Assembly: GCF_019175385.1 (NCBI RefSeq)
Contig: NC_083344.1
Location: forward strand, 58,714,782-58,778,781
Length of the DNA: 64,000 nt
Source: Lycium barbarum
Taxonomy: Eukaryota > Streptophyta > Magnoliopsida > Solanales > Solanaceae
Direction: 5' to 3'
The notes under the pieces were generated by a model, which did no database searches, was not told the origin of the DNA, and saw only the letters and a list, made by a program, of their open reading frames with translations. Positions 1-10,252 of this stretch are shown here, one piece after another; within the stretch, counting starts at the first letter, position 1, and each line of letters begins with the position of its first letter. The position numbers and the translations under genes were made by a program.

Positions 1-37
1 GGGCACCAGTCGCGGCCCACGGGGCTGGGTCGTGACA
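1..37 (+). repeat. Tail of 5' LTR of element A
   Basis: Ends in GGGTCGTGACA, the same terminus as the 3' LTR at 8087, with the primer site four bases downstream. The remaining ~2.85 kb of this LTR lies before the window. Confidence 0.92.
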
Positions 38-41
38 GAAG

Positions 42-52
42 TGGTATCAGAG
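42..52 (+). other. Primer-binding site (initiator Met-tRNA type), element A
   Basis: TGGTATCAGAG matches the first 11 bases of the plant iMet primer site. It sits 4 nt after the LTR end, where minus-strand DNA synthesis would be primed. The next base is T rather than the usual C. Confidence 0.9.
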
Positions 53-239
53 TGGTTTGTCCTCGGAATGTCTACAGGCCGTGTCTAGTAGAGTTTTGTT
101 TATCGGTGTGTTGTGCACCACATCTATAAACAGAAGGCTAAAGGACATTTAGGGTGTTACCTTTCTTTGGATCTTAGATCGTGCGATAGAGTTGTGCTAT
201 TAGGATGATCTCTTCTGACCGATTGTTATGTTTACAGTG

Positions 240-1378
240 ATGCCTCCGAAGAAGACGACGGCTGCCCAGAAGGGCAAAACAGTGGCAGGAGAGACCAGTC
301 AGATACAGAGGGTTACTCAGGCTCATGTTCAGACTATGCCCGATATTGCGCCGCAGTCAGCGGGCTCTGCTACGCCATCATCATCAGAGAAGCCTGAAGC
401 GGCTCCACCAGTAGCTTCAGAGGCTCCAGCGCCCGCGCCCCCAGCTCCTCAGCCAGGGGCGGAGGATAGGGCGATGACAGAGGCTGTTTAGTTGTTGATG
501 ACATTGGTAGCAGGACAGGCTCGCAGACGCGGGCTAGGGGGTGATGATATGGACAGACGTGACAGTCTGAGGGTTCGTGATTTCTTGACTTGTGGTCCTC
601 CAGAGTTTTACGGGTACAAGCCCGAGGAGGATCCCCAGGATTTTATTCGACAGATGCAGCGTGCGTTGAGACTAGTCAGGCCTTCGAAGACCGAGTCTGT
701 CGAGTTAGCTGCACACAGACTGCGGGATGTAGCGATTAATTGGTACGAGTCTTGGGAGCTGTCCAGAGGCGAGGATGCTCCTCCAGCCGTGTGGGACGAG
801 TTTGTAGCCGCCTTTCTCAGCCACTTTTTGCCCCCAGAGTTGCGGCGGGCGAGAGTTGACAGGTTTTTGCAACTGCGGCAGAGAGGCAGGAGTGTCCGAG
901 AGTACAGCTTGGAGTTTGATTCTCTGGCCAGATATGCACCTACCATAGTAGCTGAGATGGCTGACCGGATGCACCGGTACGTGATAGGATTGGATCGCTA
1001 TTTGATTGACAGTTGTATGGCGATGGCATCGCAGACTGGTATGGACATTGCCCGATTACAGGCTTATGCGCAAGGGATGGAGGACCGGCACAGAGAGGCT
1101 CAGTCGGGTAGAGACCGTGATAGGAGGCCGCCCAAGCTGGCTAGGTCAGCTGGGTATTCTGGAGAGTCTCGAGGCGGGCAGCCTCAGCAGCAACAGTCTA
1201 GTAGATATCCTCCTTCGTCAGGCCGGGGTACACAGTCTACAGGTAGATGATTTGGCAGTGCAGGGTATTCTGGAGCGGGCCTGAGTTCCAGAGCCTCGGG
1301 TTCGCAGACGAGCAGGGGTCCCAGTTAGTCTAGGCCACCCATTCCCCGGTGTTCTTATTGTGGGAGGTCGCACCTGGG
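240..1378 (+). pseudogene. gag: gag of element A, broken
   Basis: Gag is the capsid-like structural protein that packages element RNA. The likely start is the ATG at 240 (MPPKKTTAAQKGK), because elements C, G and I all begin with the same MPPxxK/MPKKGK peptide; an ATG at 228 would add four residues. A Pro/Ala-rich N-terminus is followed by the core with the YKPEEDPQDFI and ESVELAAHRLRDVAINWYE motifs, shared with the other copies. Breaks: TAG at 489-491, TGA at 1248-1250, TAG near 1327, and a 1-nt loss in the G run at about 1375-1379 that moves the reading into the downstream pol frame. In the zinc knuckle after that frameshift the first Cys is Tyr (TAT, 1403-1405), so the CCHC finger is also damaged. 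Confidence 0.9.
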
Positions 1379-4300
1379 GAGTGCTATCGAGCTATAGGTG
1401 CCTATTTTTCCTGTGGTCGCCAGGGACATATTATGAGAGACTGTCCATTGGCGAGTGGTTCTGGTGGTGCAGTTCAGCCGACGAGATCAGCTGCTGGCTC
1501 GTCTTCCACTCCTTCAGTTATGCGCCCTGCGGGGCGAGGTATGCCAGCACCAGCGAGCCGCGGTAGAGGCCGTGGCGGGGTTTCTGATTCTAGCGGTTCT
1601 TCGAACCGCATATATGCATTGGCTAGCCGACAGGATCAGGAGGCGTTGCCAAATGTTGTCATAGGTACATTATTGGTCTTCTCTCGAGCTGTGTATGCAT
1701 TGATCGATCCGGGTTCTACTTTATCATATATTTCTTCCCTTGTCGCTAGTAAAATTGGGATAACACCTGAACCTATAGAGTCGTTCGAGGTAGCTACACC
1801 AGTTGGGGATTTTATTATAGCGAGGCAGGTATATAAAGATTGTTCTGTGATTATATGTGGCCGTTGCACTAAGGCTGATTTGGTAGAATTAGATATGATG
1901 GAATTTGATGTTATTATGGGTATGGACTGGTTAGCCTCCTGTTATGCTAATGTTGACTGCGAGAAAAAGGTAGTTCGCTTCCAGTTTCCAGGGGAACCAG
2001 TTATAGAATGGGCAGGAAGTACAGCATCGCCGAGAGGTAAGTTTATTTCATACCTCAAGGCTAGGAAGATGATTCAGAAAGGGTATATCTATCATTTGGT
2101 TCGAGTGCATGATACTAAAGCAGAAGCACCTACACTCCAGTCAGTTCCGGTTGTTAATGAATTTCCAGATGTGTTTCCGGACGAGCTTCCAGGTCTTCCC
2201 CCTGAACGGGAGATAGACTTCACGATAGATGTGTTGCCAGACACTCAACCTATATCTATTCCTCCTTACAGAATGGCACCTGCAGAATTGAAAGAGTTGA
2301 AAGAGCAGCTGAAAGATCTATTAGAAAAAGGCTTCATCAGACCTAGTACGTCGCCTTGGGGAGCGCCGGTATTTTTTGTAAGAAAGAAAGACGGGTCGCT
2401 GCGGATGTGCATTGATTACAGACAACTGAATAAGCTGACTATAAAGAATAAGTATCCCCTCCCCCTGATTGATGATTTATTTGATCAGTTGCAGGGTGCT
2501 AAATATTTTTCGAAGATAGATTTGCGTTCGGGCTATCATCAGGTGCGGGTACGAGAGGCAGACATTCCAAAGAATGCTTTTAGGACCCGGTACGGGCATT
2601 ATGAGTTCAGATTGATGCCTTTTAGGCTAACTAATGCTCCAGCAGTGTTTATGGATTTGATGAATCGGGTAGTCAGGTCCCTTAACATGTTCGTGATTGT
2701 GTTTATTGATGATATTTTGGTTTATTCACGATCAGCAGAGGAACATTCAGATCTTCTGAGGACCGTACTTGGCACACTGCGGCAACAGAAATTATATGCT
2801 AAATTCTCCAAATGTGAATTCTGGTTAACCTCAGTGTCATTCTTGGGGCATATCGTCGAAGTAGATGGTATTCGGGTCGATACACAAAAGACCGAGGCTG
2901 TACAGAATTGGGCTAGGCCCACGACACCGACTGAGGTACGCAGTTTTCTGGGATTGGCTGGATATTACAGGAGGTTTGTGGAGAATTTTGGTTCTATTGC
3001 AGCACCATTAACAAAGCTAACTCAGAAGGCAGCAAAATTTCAGTGGACCGATGCTTGTGAACGTAGCTTCCAGTTGCTGAAGGAAAAAATAATTACAGCT
3101 CCAGTTCTAGCTCTTCCAGCGGGGTCAGACGGGTATGTCATTTATTGTGATGCTTCTGGCATTGGGATAGGGTGTGTATTAATGCAACATGGTCGAGTTA
3201 TAGCCTATACTTCCCGACAGCTCAGACCGCACGAGAGAAATTATCCCACCCATGATCTGGAATTAGCTGCGGTGATTCATGCTTTGAACATATGGCGGCA
3301 TTACTTATATGGGGTTCATGTTGATATCTATACGGATCACAAAAGCCTTCAGTATATTTTTAAGCAAAAGGAGCTGAATTTGCGGCAAAGAAGATGGCTC
3401 GAATTATTGAAAGATTATGACGTCGATATTTTGTATCATCCTGGAAAAGCTAATGTAGTGGCAGACGCACTTAGCCGCAAATCTATGGGCAGTTTGACCG
3501 ACGTGCAGCCAGAGAAGAAGGAATTAGTTCGTGAAATTCATCAGTTAGCCAACCTTGGAGTCCGTTTGGCCAATTTTGGAAATATTGGGGTTTCTGTCCG
3601 AGAAGTTGCTGAATCATCGATTATGGAAGAGGTAAAACAGTGTCAGTTTGAGGATCCTATTCTGGTACAGTACAGAGATACAACCCTTGATAAGGAAAAG
3701 ACCCAGTTCGAAGTTTCACCTGACGGGGTATTATTATACAGAGGCAGATTATGTGTGCCGGACGTTGCAGGGTTGCGACGACAGATTATGGGAGAGGCAC
3801 ATTATGCTCGGTATTCTGTTCATCCTGGATCCATTAAAATGTACCACGATCGCAGATGCTTATATTGGTGGGATGGTATGAAAAGAGATATTGCAGAGTT
3901 CGTTGCCCAGTGCCCAAATTGCCTGCAAGTTAAGATCAAGCATCAAAAGCCCGGCAGATTGTTGCAGGAAATGGAAATCCCAGCTTGGAAATGGGAAATA
4001 ATTAATATGGATTTCATTACAGGTTTACCGCGCACTCCACGCAGGTATGAATCTATTTGGGTTATTGTTGATAGACTGACGAAATCAGCCCATTTTCTTC
4101 CGGTCAGGACTACTTATTCGGCTGAGGATTATGCCCAGTTGTATATTAAAGAGATAGTAAGACTTCACGGAGTTCCTATATCTATTATAACCAACAGGGG
4201 TGCTCAGTTTACGGCAAATTTCTGGAGGTCATTTCAGGAAAGATTTGGGACTCAGGTGAGTCTTAGCACAGCATTCCATCCTCAGTCCGACGGACAAGCC

Positions 4301-5092
4301 GAGCGTACTATTCAGACACTGGAAGATATGCTACGGGCCTGTGTTATTGATTTCAAAGGTAGTTGGGATGATCATTTGCCGCTTATTGAATTTTCTTATA
4401 ATAATAGTTATCATTCCAGCATCCGGATGGCACCGTATGAAGCCTTATATGGTAGAAAGTGCAGATCTCTGATTGGTTGGTTCGATATGGGTGAAACTAA
4501 ATTGATCGGGCCAGATATGATCCAGCAAGCAGACGACAAGGTGAAACTTATTCGGGAACGGTTATTAGCAACTCAGAGTCGACAGAAGTCATAAGCAGAT
4601 AAACGACGTCGGCCGTTAGAGTTCCAGATTGGTGACTGGGTATTCCTGAAAGTGTCGCCTATGAAAGGGGTAATGAGATTCGGCAGAAAAGGAAAGCTCA
4701 GTCCGCGATATATTGGGCCTTATCAGATTTTTCGGAAGATAGGTGAGGTCGCCTACGAGCTAGACTTACCATCCGATCTGGAGGCTGTACATCCGGTATT
4801 TCATGTGTCAATACTCCGTAAATGTATTGGTGATCCTTCCAGAGTATTCCCCATAGAAGATATGCAGGTAACGGAGGAATTGTCTTATAAAGAGCAGCCT
4901 GTAGTTATTTTGGACCGTCAGGTGAGGAGACTGCGCACCAAATATGTACCTTTTGTTAAGGTCTTGTGGCGAAACAATAACAGAGAAGAAATGACCTGGG
5001 AAGTAGAGGACGAAATGAAGAAGAAGTACCCTCACCTGTTTCCTATGCCTACAGGTAATTTAAATTCCTTAATTGGTTACATTAATTGGTAA
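1379..5092 (+). pseudogene. pol: Gag C-terminus plus pol (PR-RT-RNase H-IN-chromodomain) of element A, nearly open
   Basis: One frame runs through the knuckle remnant, protease (VYALIDPGS, catalytic Asp 1706-1708), reverse transcriptase (FIDD at 2702-2713), RNase H (CDAS with Asp at 3149; [16 protein letters not shown]) and integrase. The integrase keeps its HHCC finger (first His 3800) and D-D-E core: Asp 4010-4012, then AAC (Asn) at 4193-4195 where the other copies have Asp in the xDRGAQF motif, and Glu 4301-4303. The 35-residue spacing of the last two is kept, so the Asn replaces the second catalytic Asp and integrase should be dead. A single TAA at 4592-4594 interrupts the frame before the C-terminal domain, which ends with a chromodomain-like stretch (about 4890-5050, ILDRQVRRLR...VKVLW...TWE) and the stop at 5090-5092. 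RT and RNase H look intact. Confidence 0.93.
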
Positions 5093-5160
5093 TGGCATAT
5101 ATGTGCTGTTTATATAAAGAACCTCCCCAAAAATGCTTGTAAGACCTATAAGGCTAATTT

Positions 5161-5180
5161 AACATTCGAGGACGAATGTT
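5161..5180 (+). other. PPT-proximal palindrome of element A
   Basis: AACATTCGAGGACGAATGTT is an 8-bp inverted repeat around a 4-nt centre, ending 3 nt before the polypurine tract. The same or nearly the same palindrome occurs at this position in D, C, G, I and H. Function unknown. Confidence 0.8.
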
Positions 5181-5183
5181 CTA

Positions 5184-5196
5184 AAGGGGGGGAGGA
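5184..5196 (+). other. Polypurine tract of element A
   Basis: AAAGGGGGGGAGGA-type purine run directly against the 3' LTR start (TG at 5197). In LTR elements this is the plus-strand DNA primer. Confidence 0.92.
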
Positions 5197-8087
5197 TGTT
5201 ATATCCCGCATTTTTGCATATTCGGACAAATTCGAAATAATTTTGACTTGTAAGAAATAAGGCCATAATTTGATTTTTATTGAATATATGGGTGTTGTTC
5301 ATGAAATGTTGATGTGGAAACATGGAGGAAGGTCAAGGGAAAAATGGGAAATTTTAAAAACTAGTTTCGGGAATTTCAAAATAAGACCCGCAACAAATTG
5401 GGCTTAAATGAAATGAAAAAAAAAAAGGAAAACAAAGAGGCCCATATTAGTAGTGGCCGGCCATGGAGGAAAATATATGGCCCAAGCCCATAAAAATTTT
5501 AAAATCCATGTGATAAATAAATAGAAGGGTCCATCACTTAGTCATTATCCTTAGAACATTCAAGACAAAAATTTTGAGTGCAAGAGCCAAGGGGTATTCG
5601 ACCAACCAAAAGAATTTTTATTTTTTTTGAAACCATCCAAACTTTGATCCAAAATTTCTTCCTTCTTGAATTCCCACTAAGTTCAAAACCCCCTTCAACG
5701 TGGTATAATTTTTGAGGCAAGAAAGTACTTTTTTTTTTGCAAGTGGAAATTCTTGAAAAGGTAAAGATTCTACTCTTTTTATCTTGGAAGAATTTTATAT
5801 ATATGTTGTAGTATGTGGAAATGAATGTAGAGTATGAAAAATGTGGGTTATGGGTATGTGTGTGTGGCCGAATATTGTTGTGGATGGAGAGGGATAAACA
5901 AAATTTTATTTATTATGTTAATTGTGTTGTGGTGGCCTTGTGATGCAAATGGAAGAATACTAGTTCAAGTTGGCATGAAAATTGGTTATTAAGTTGTTGT
6001 AGGAAATTTTGTGATTTTATTATAGATTTATGTAATTATGGAAATAGAAATTGTTAAGGTTCAAATTGTAGTTGTTGTTGATGAAATTGGAAGATGAAAA
6101 CTGTGTTGTGAATGTTGTGTCGAAGGTTGGAGGTTTCGGGTGAATTATAGTTTTGGTGGGATTTTTTTGTATATTTTGTAGAATTGTATGAAATGCTGTT
6201 GAATTGCACTTGAATGATCTTGAATTAGTAGTGAATATGTAAGTGTCGATATCGGCTTGAAAATTCGTAGTTGAATTGAATGTTGATGAATTATGTTTAA
6301 AGGAAGGTTACTAATGTTGGAATGTGTTTTGAATTGATTATCGATGTTATTGGTATGGTTGTTGGTATTGTTGGTATGGTTGTTGATGAATTTGGCCGAG
6401 TTAAATTCTAGGGGATGTTGAATTTACAGGGGAGATGCTGCCTAAATATCTGTAGACAAGTACTAGTTAAAACTGAATTTCTAAGTATTTGTAACTAATG
6501 TTTAGTAATTGATAATATTATTGTAGATATTGGAGAGCCCGAGACTTGAGTCGGGATTTGTTTGGCGAGTGATCGAGATTTGTTAGTGAGCGATCGAGGT
6601 ATGTAAAGCCTACCGTTCCTTCTTTTTGGCATGATCCTTTTTGGAATAAACAAAAATGTATATGTATGCTTATAAAGAAAATCCTACTCTTAGATGCCAC
6701 TAGGATAGCTAACATCTTTGATATGCTTATGAAGATTCTAGTTGATATGTTTCCGAACAATGTCCGAAAAATATTTGATATGGCTAAAGCTTTGGATACA
6801 TATATTTTGATACGTACATATGATCTTAAAGGCTCAATTTGATTTGCTCCTTAGTAATGGTTGAAAGCTCCCCTAATACAAATGTTACTTGAATTTCCAA
6901 AAAGAGCTTCTGAAATGCTTTTAGAAAGTTCTGTACTTCAATAGTTTGTAACTTTCGTATATTAACTCTGATTGACCCGAAACTGATTTCTGATCCTTCG
7001 GATGTCGTAAAAATATTTGTTCAACAAGTTTTGAAGCTTATTTATTTATATGCATATGGTTTCCGCACTACTCCGCTCGTGCCTACTACTATGATATCAT
7101 TCGCCGGTTCCCGGGCCGGTTCTGTGATAGTGCGCACTATGGTATATTCTGCAGTATGATGTGTTACGGTTCCCGAGACCTAGCCATAGGGCCGGATACC
7201 GCTTATATACGGCATTATGATATGATATGGCATATGATATGTTCTAGTGTTGTGATATGTTATGATGATACGATATCTTCGGGGATTGTACGGAGATGTG
7301 AAACCTTCAGGAGTATGATGTGTTGTGGCGCCAGCGTCGGAGTGGCGGCCACGTTCCTGAGCCCTGTGCATGATGTTTTTTTTATTTGCATGATATATAT
7401 ATATATATATATATATATTTTCAGCACAGGTTTTGATATACTAATTCTGTATCCACATTCTGTACTCCTCACTTCGGTTATGATTCGGATTTCTGTATTT
7501 CATGCTTTGCATACTCAGTACATATTTTGTACTGACCCCCTTTCCTCGGGGGCTGCGTTTCATGCCCGCAGGTACGGACGTTCGTTTTGGTGATCCTCCA
7601 GTATAGGATACATATTCTGCCACTTGGATTACTTCTTTTGATCTGCAGCTCATATTTTTGGTACATATCTTCTGTTATACATATTCTGTATATATATGAC
7701 TATTTGGGTACGGCGGGGCCCTGTCCCGTCATATGTTCTGTCATGATTTGTAGAGGCCTGTAGTCATATATGTGGGTCAGGGGTCATGTTTGTTCGTTTG
7801 TGATTATGATCTGCGTCTTAATGCGGCCCCCGTTTGCTATTATGGCCAAAACGGCCCATTTGCTTGCATATGTGTGTATATTTGGGCGATGTCTATTCCG
7901 CCAGCCTACAGGATTTGATATGATGTTTCAGTACGGGCGACCGCTTAAGATGATATTTGTTTCAGTATCTGTTTAAAATAACGTATGTTAAGTTTGAATA
8001 AATCTTTGATATGTGGATCTGGTGCGTAAGTCTGTTTGGGTGTCCAAATAGGGCACCAGTCGCGGCCCACGGGGCTGGGTCGTGACA
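5197..8087 (+). repeat. 3' LTR of element A, 2891 bp
   Basis: Starts TGTTATATCCCGC after the PPT and ends GGGTCGTGACA. It has no coding capacity; open frames inside are chance. Notable blocks: GGGGAGATGCTGCC near 6430; a splice-donor-like AG|GTATGTAA (GT at 6599) followed by a C/T stretch and GGCATGAT; a (AT)n run 7393-7418; GGTTCCCGGGCCGG-type repeats about 7102-7190; and a block with CAGTAC...GTACTG and CCCCC...GGGGG inverted repeats (7515-7555) ending in GCAG|GTAC (CAG ends 7571). The related solo LTR M at 39601 has the same series. Confidence 0.92.
7393..7418 (+). repeat. (AT)13 microsatellite in LTR A
   Basis: Uninterrupted AT dinucleotide run. It could double as a TATA-like region upstream of the conserved double-hairpin block, but that is a guess. 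Confidence 0.9.
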
Positions 8088-8783
8088 CAAGCCTTACCTA
8101 CGACGGAAGAAGGTGAGAAGCGATATGGAAAGTCACAGGGGTAAGTATTGATATTCTGTTCTGTTACCTGAAACTGGAGGCTCTGGATGGCTGAGATGTG
8201 TCGTATACGTATGTATGCCCTGTAAGGTATTGTTGATATTTGCTGCGTACAGATTTGGAATAGTAAGGATTGCAAAGGAGATTCTGTCGGAATTGTTCAA
8301 AAATCAGGTCATTTAGTTAAGTACGTCCAACAGAAGGAAGTGTGGAAAAGAAATATCGTAAACGGACGATAAGTGGGATGAGTTGTTTCAGAAAGGTTAT
8401 GGATTTGGTCTGACACGAAGAATAATCGCGAGAAAGATGATTAGCAGCCCAGAGGATTAAAATGGATAACGTTCGAGGCTTAGTAGGTGTAAGGTCTGCT
8501 AAATGATTCAGAGAAAGTCGACAATTAGTTTTGCTGTGGATTATTAGGTAAAGATGGTGAGTGGAAGTCCGAACTGGCTGATAATCGGGTATGCGTAAGT
8601 AACGGCGACGAAGGTATATTCGTTACCATCAGGAATCTCGGAATCTAGGACGAAAGGTAGTGATACCCGAAGGTGAAGGGTAAAATAGTAATTGTGAAGG
8701 GAAGGACGTGTTATGGGAATGTCTCGGAATCTATAAGACCTCGACTTGCTCCAGATCATGTAATAAAGGTCATGCGAGGAAGT

Positions 8784-8886
8784 GGACGCGGTTATATCAG
8801 CATTAAGGCACCGGATTTCATCAAAGTTACGAGGTTAAGCGTGCTAAGGTGGGAGCAATTTTAGGATAGGAGACCCCCTGGGAAGC
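8784..8886 (+). pseudogene. 5S rRNA-derived sequence (degenerate)
   Basis: From GGACGCGG to CCCCCTGGGAAG this aligns without gaps to plant 5S rRNA from its 5' end, with about three quarters of positions the same by eye against the 5S sequence as I remember it. GCACCGGAT, CATCA, GTTAAGCGTGCT (box A region) and ACCCCCTGGGAAG (box C region) are exact or nearly so. Most mismatches are C-to-T or G-to-A, as expected from decay of methylated DNA. The last ~15 nt of 5S are not recognisable. Box A, intermediate element and box C positions are all present but mutated, so this is unlikely to be a working 5S gene. Plant Cassandra elements carry 5S in their LTRs; here I find no short LTR pair around the block. 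Confidence 0.8.
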
Positions 8887-9099
8887 ATGCAAGAAATTCT
8901 ATATATCCAGACATAAGAGACAAATGAGAAGTTAGAGTAACCTAAGGGAAACTAGAGTATACGGAATGGCTGGAAACCTTAAGAGGTCGCGTAAGACGAG
9001 GTAGGCTAGACTGTAGAAGAGACAGAAAGTGCGTCACAGCTTTGGAAATTTGGATAGGCTTGAATAGCGTTTAGAAGTATTTTGTGGGCTAGTTGATAG

Positions 9100-9102
<3 letters not shown>

Positions 9103-9147
<45 letters not shown>
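9103..9147 (+). repeat. (AT)n microsatellite, about 45 nt
   Basis: Pure AT dinucleotide run inside the D 3' region; a likely length-variable locus. Confidence 0.93.
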
Positions 9148-9150
<3 letters not shown>

Positions 9151-10247
9151 GTGTAGGATATCCCACATATGATTGTATCGGTGGACATGGGAGTTCCAGC
9201 AACCGGCGTTATGGTAAGAAAGGCATTAATCAAGTAAGGGTACCGAAGATCGAGTGACAGCAAGAATAAATGATATAAGTGTTACAAGGTAAATTGATGT
9301 CATTTTCACTACAGGTTAAGATTGGAAGGTTCTAATACAATGATATTTGAAAAAGAAAGAGGAGTGTATGAGGTTCGAGAACCAATCTCAATAAGTGAGG
9401 CTAAAGGAATAGTGACCACGACAAGGAACGTGAAGTAAGAGAAGGAATGTTTAGACCTTGCGATGATGTTAAGGTGAGAGTATATAAAAGGATAAATGTA
9501 TGGTAAAATTTACAAGGTTGCCTCGGACATGGAGGAGTGCTCCAAAAGATGACTTGGAAATGAAATGGAATTTCAAGCTTAAAGTGAAAATTTCACGACC
9601 TTCAGGGCCGATGCCACAAATAACAAGAGAAAGAAAAGTGCCCGAGGAGGAAGAAACCCAAGGAAGGTTAAGGATGAAAGCAGGAAAAATATACTAACGG
9701 GTTGGTTGAAGGAAGGGGAGAGCATTTAGGCGTAGGGCAATTGGAAATCTCTAACCATAGGAGTAAAGAGAATACTTTAACGAGGTAATGGTAGGAACCC
9801 GAGTACGCACCAAGGAAAGAATAAGGATAATGGGTCGACATTGTTTATTTGGAAATTAATGGTATGGAATGAGAATTCAGGCGAGGTCTGAAAGATTTGA
9901 TCTTGGAGGAAATGGAATGAAATGCAAGGAATGAACGGGGGAGACCGCTCGGTCATAACATCATAAATATATTTAAGGGTTCGATGAACGAGGGTTAAGA
10001 GAGTGTAAACTGTAAGGATTATATACTGAGGGAAAAAGTAGTAGGACGCTTATGGACGCCTAGCTGCAGCACAAACGCGTAGCTAAGAAGAATTACGAGC
10101 AAGTGAGCTAAGCAAGTGAAAGGACGAATAGTGGATGGAAAGGTATGAAAATGTGGACAAAGGGATGACATAGACAGAAAGTAAAAGAAAACTTGGGATA
10201 AGAAGTTTCGATATGTTTTGCACAGAGCTGGAAAGAGAGATGAGGAA

Positions 10248-10252
10248 TAAGG
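10248..10252 (+). repeat. Target-site duplication of solo LTR B (TAAGG)
   Basis: TAAGG immediately left of the LTR is repeated exactly at 13415-13419 immediately right of it. Confidence 0.92.

Larger units (their letters stand above)
1..8087 (+). mobile_element. Element A: Ty3/gypsy LTR retrotransposon, chromodomain type, 5' LTR mostly outside window
   Basis: The order is the end of a 5' LTR, a Met-tRNA primer site, gag, pol (PR-RT-RH-IN-chromodomain), a PPT and a full 3' LTR. The 37 nt at the window start are identical to the last 37 nt of the 3' LTR (8051-8087), which pairs the two ends. The internal part is about 5.16 kb, close to elements C and I here. The domain order with RNase H before integrase defines Ty3/gypsy; the chromodomain-like tail suggests the Del/Tekay lineage. 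It lies inside the 3' region of element D; the 5-bp duplication on the right would be CAAGC (8088-8092), and its partner is off-window. Several nonsense codons, one frameshift and a lost catalytic Asp make it defective. Confidence 0.93.
8088..10252 (+). other. Non-coding 3' internal region of element D, part 1
   Basis: About 2.2 kb of purine-rich sequence with no gag-pol similarity I can see; the short open frames are not conserved or protein-like. If solo LTR B and one TAAGG copy are removed, this joins 13420-13709, which ends in the palindrome and PPT of the LTR at 13710. I therefore read it as a long non-coding 3' part of element D, whose gag-pol would lie left of element A, outside the window. 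It holds a 5S rRNA-like block (8784-8886) and an AT microsatellite. It could instead be older DNA captured between elements. Confidence 0.6.

Noticed and set aside
42..52. tRNA gene
   Set aside because: Only the 11-12 nt complementary to the tRNA 3' end are present; this is a primer site, as at 23516, 39464 and 53000.
1349..5092. Endogenous pararetrovirus (caulimovirus-like) pol
   Set aside because: RT-RNase H is followed by an integrase and chromodomain-like tail and is bounded by LTRs with PBS and PPT, which fits Ty3/gypsy and not a pararetrovirus.
7156..7593. 145-aa open frame in LTR A
   Set aside because: Lies in LTR sequence across a microsatellite and the conserved hairpin block; the product is low-complexity (IYIYIYIYI) and not kept in the related LTR M.
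8784..8886. Functional 5S rRNA gene
   Set aside because: About a quarter of positions changed, including internal promoter boxes, and the 3' end is missing.
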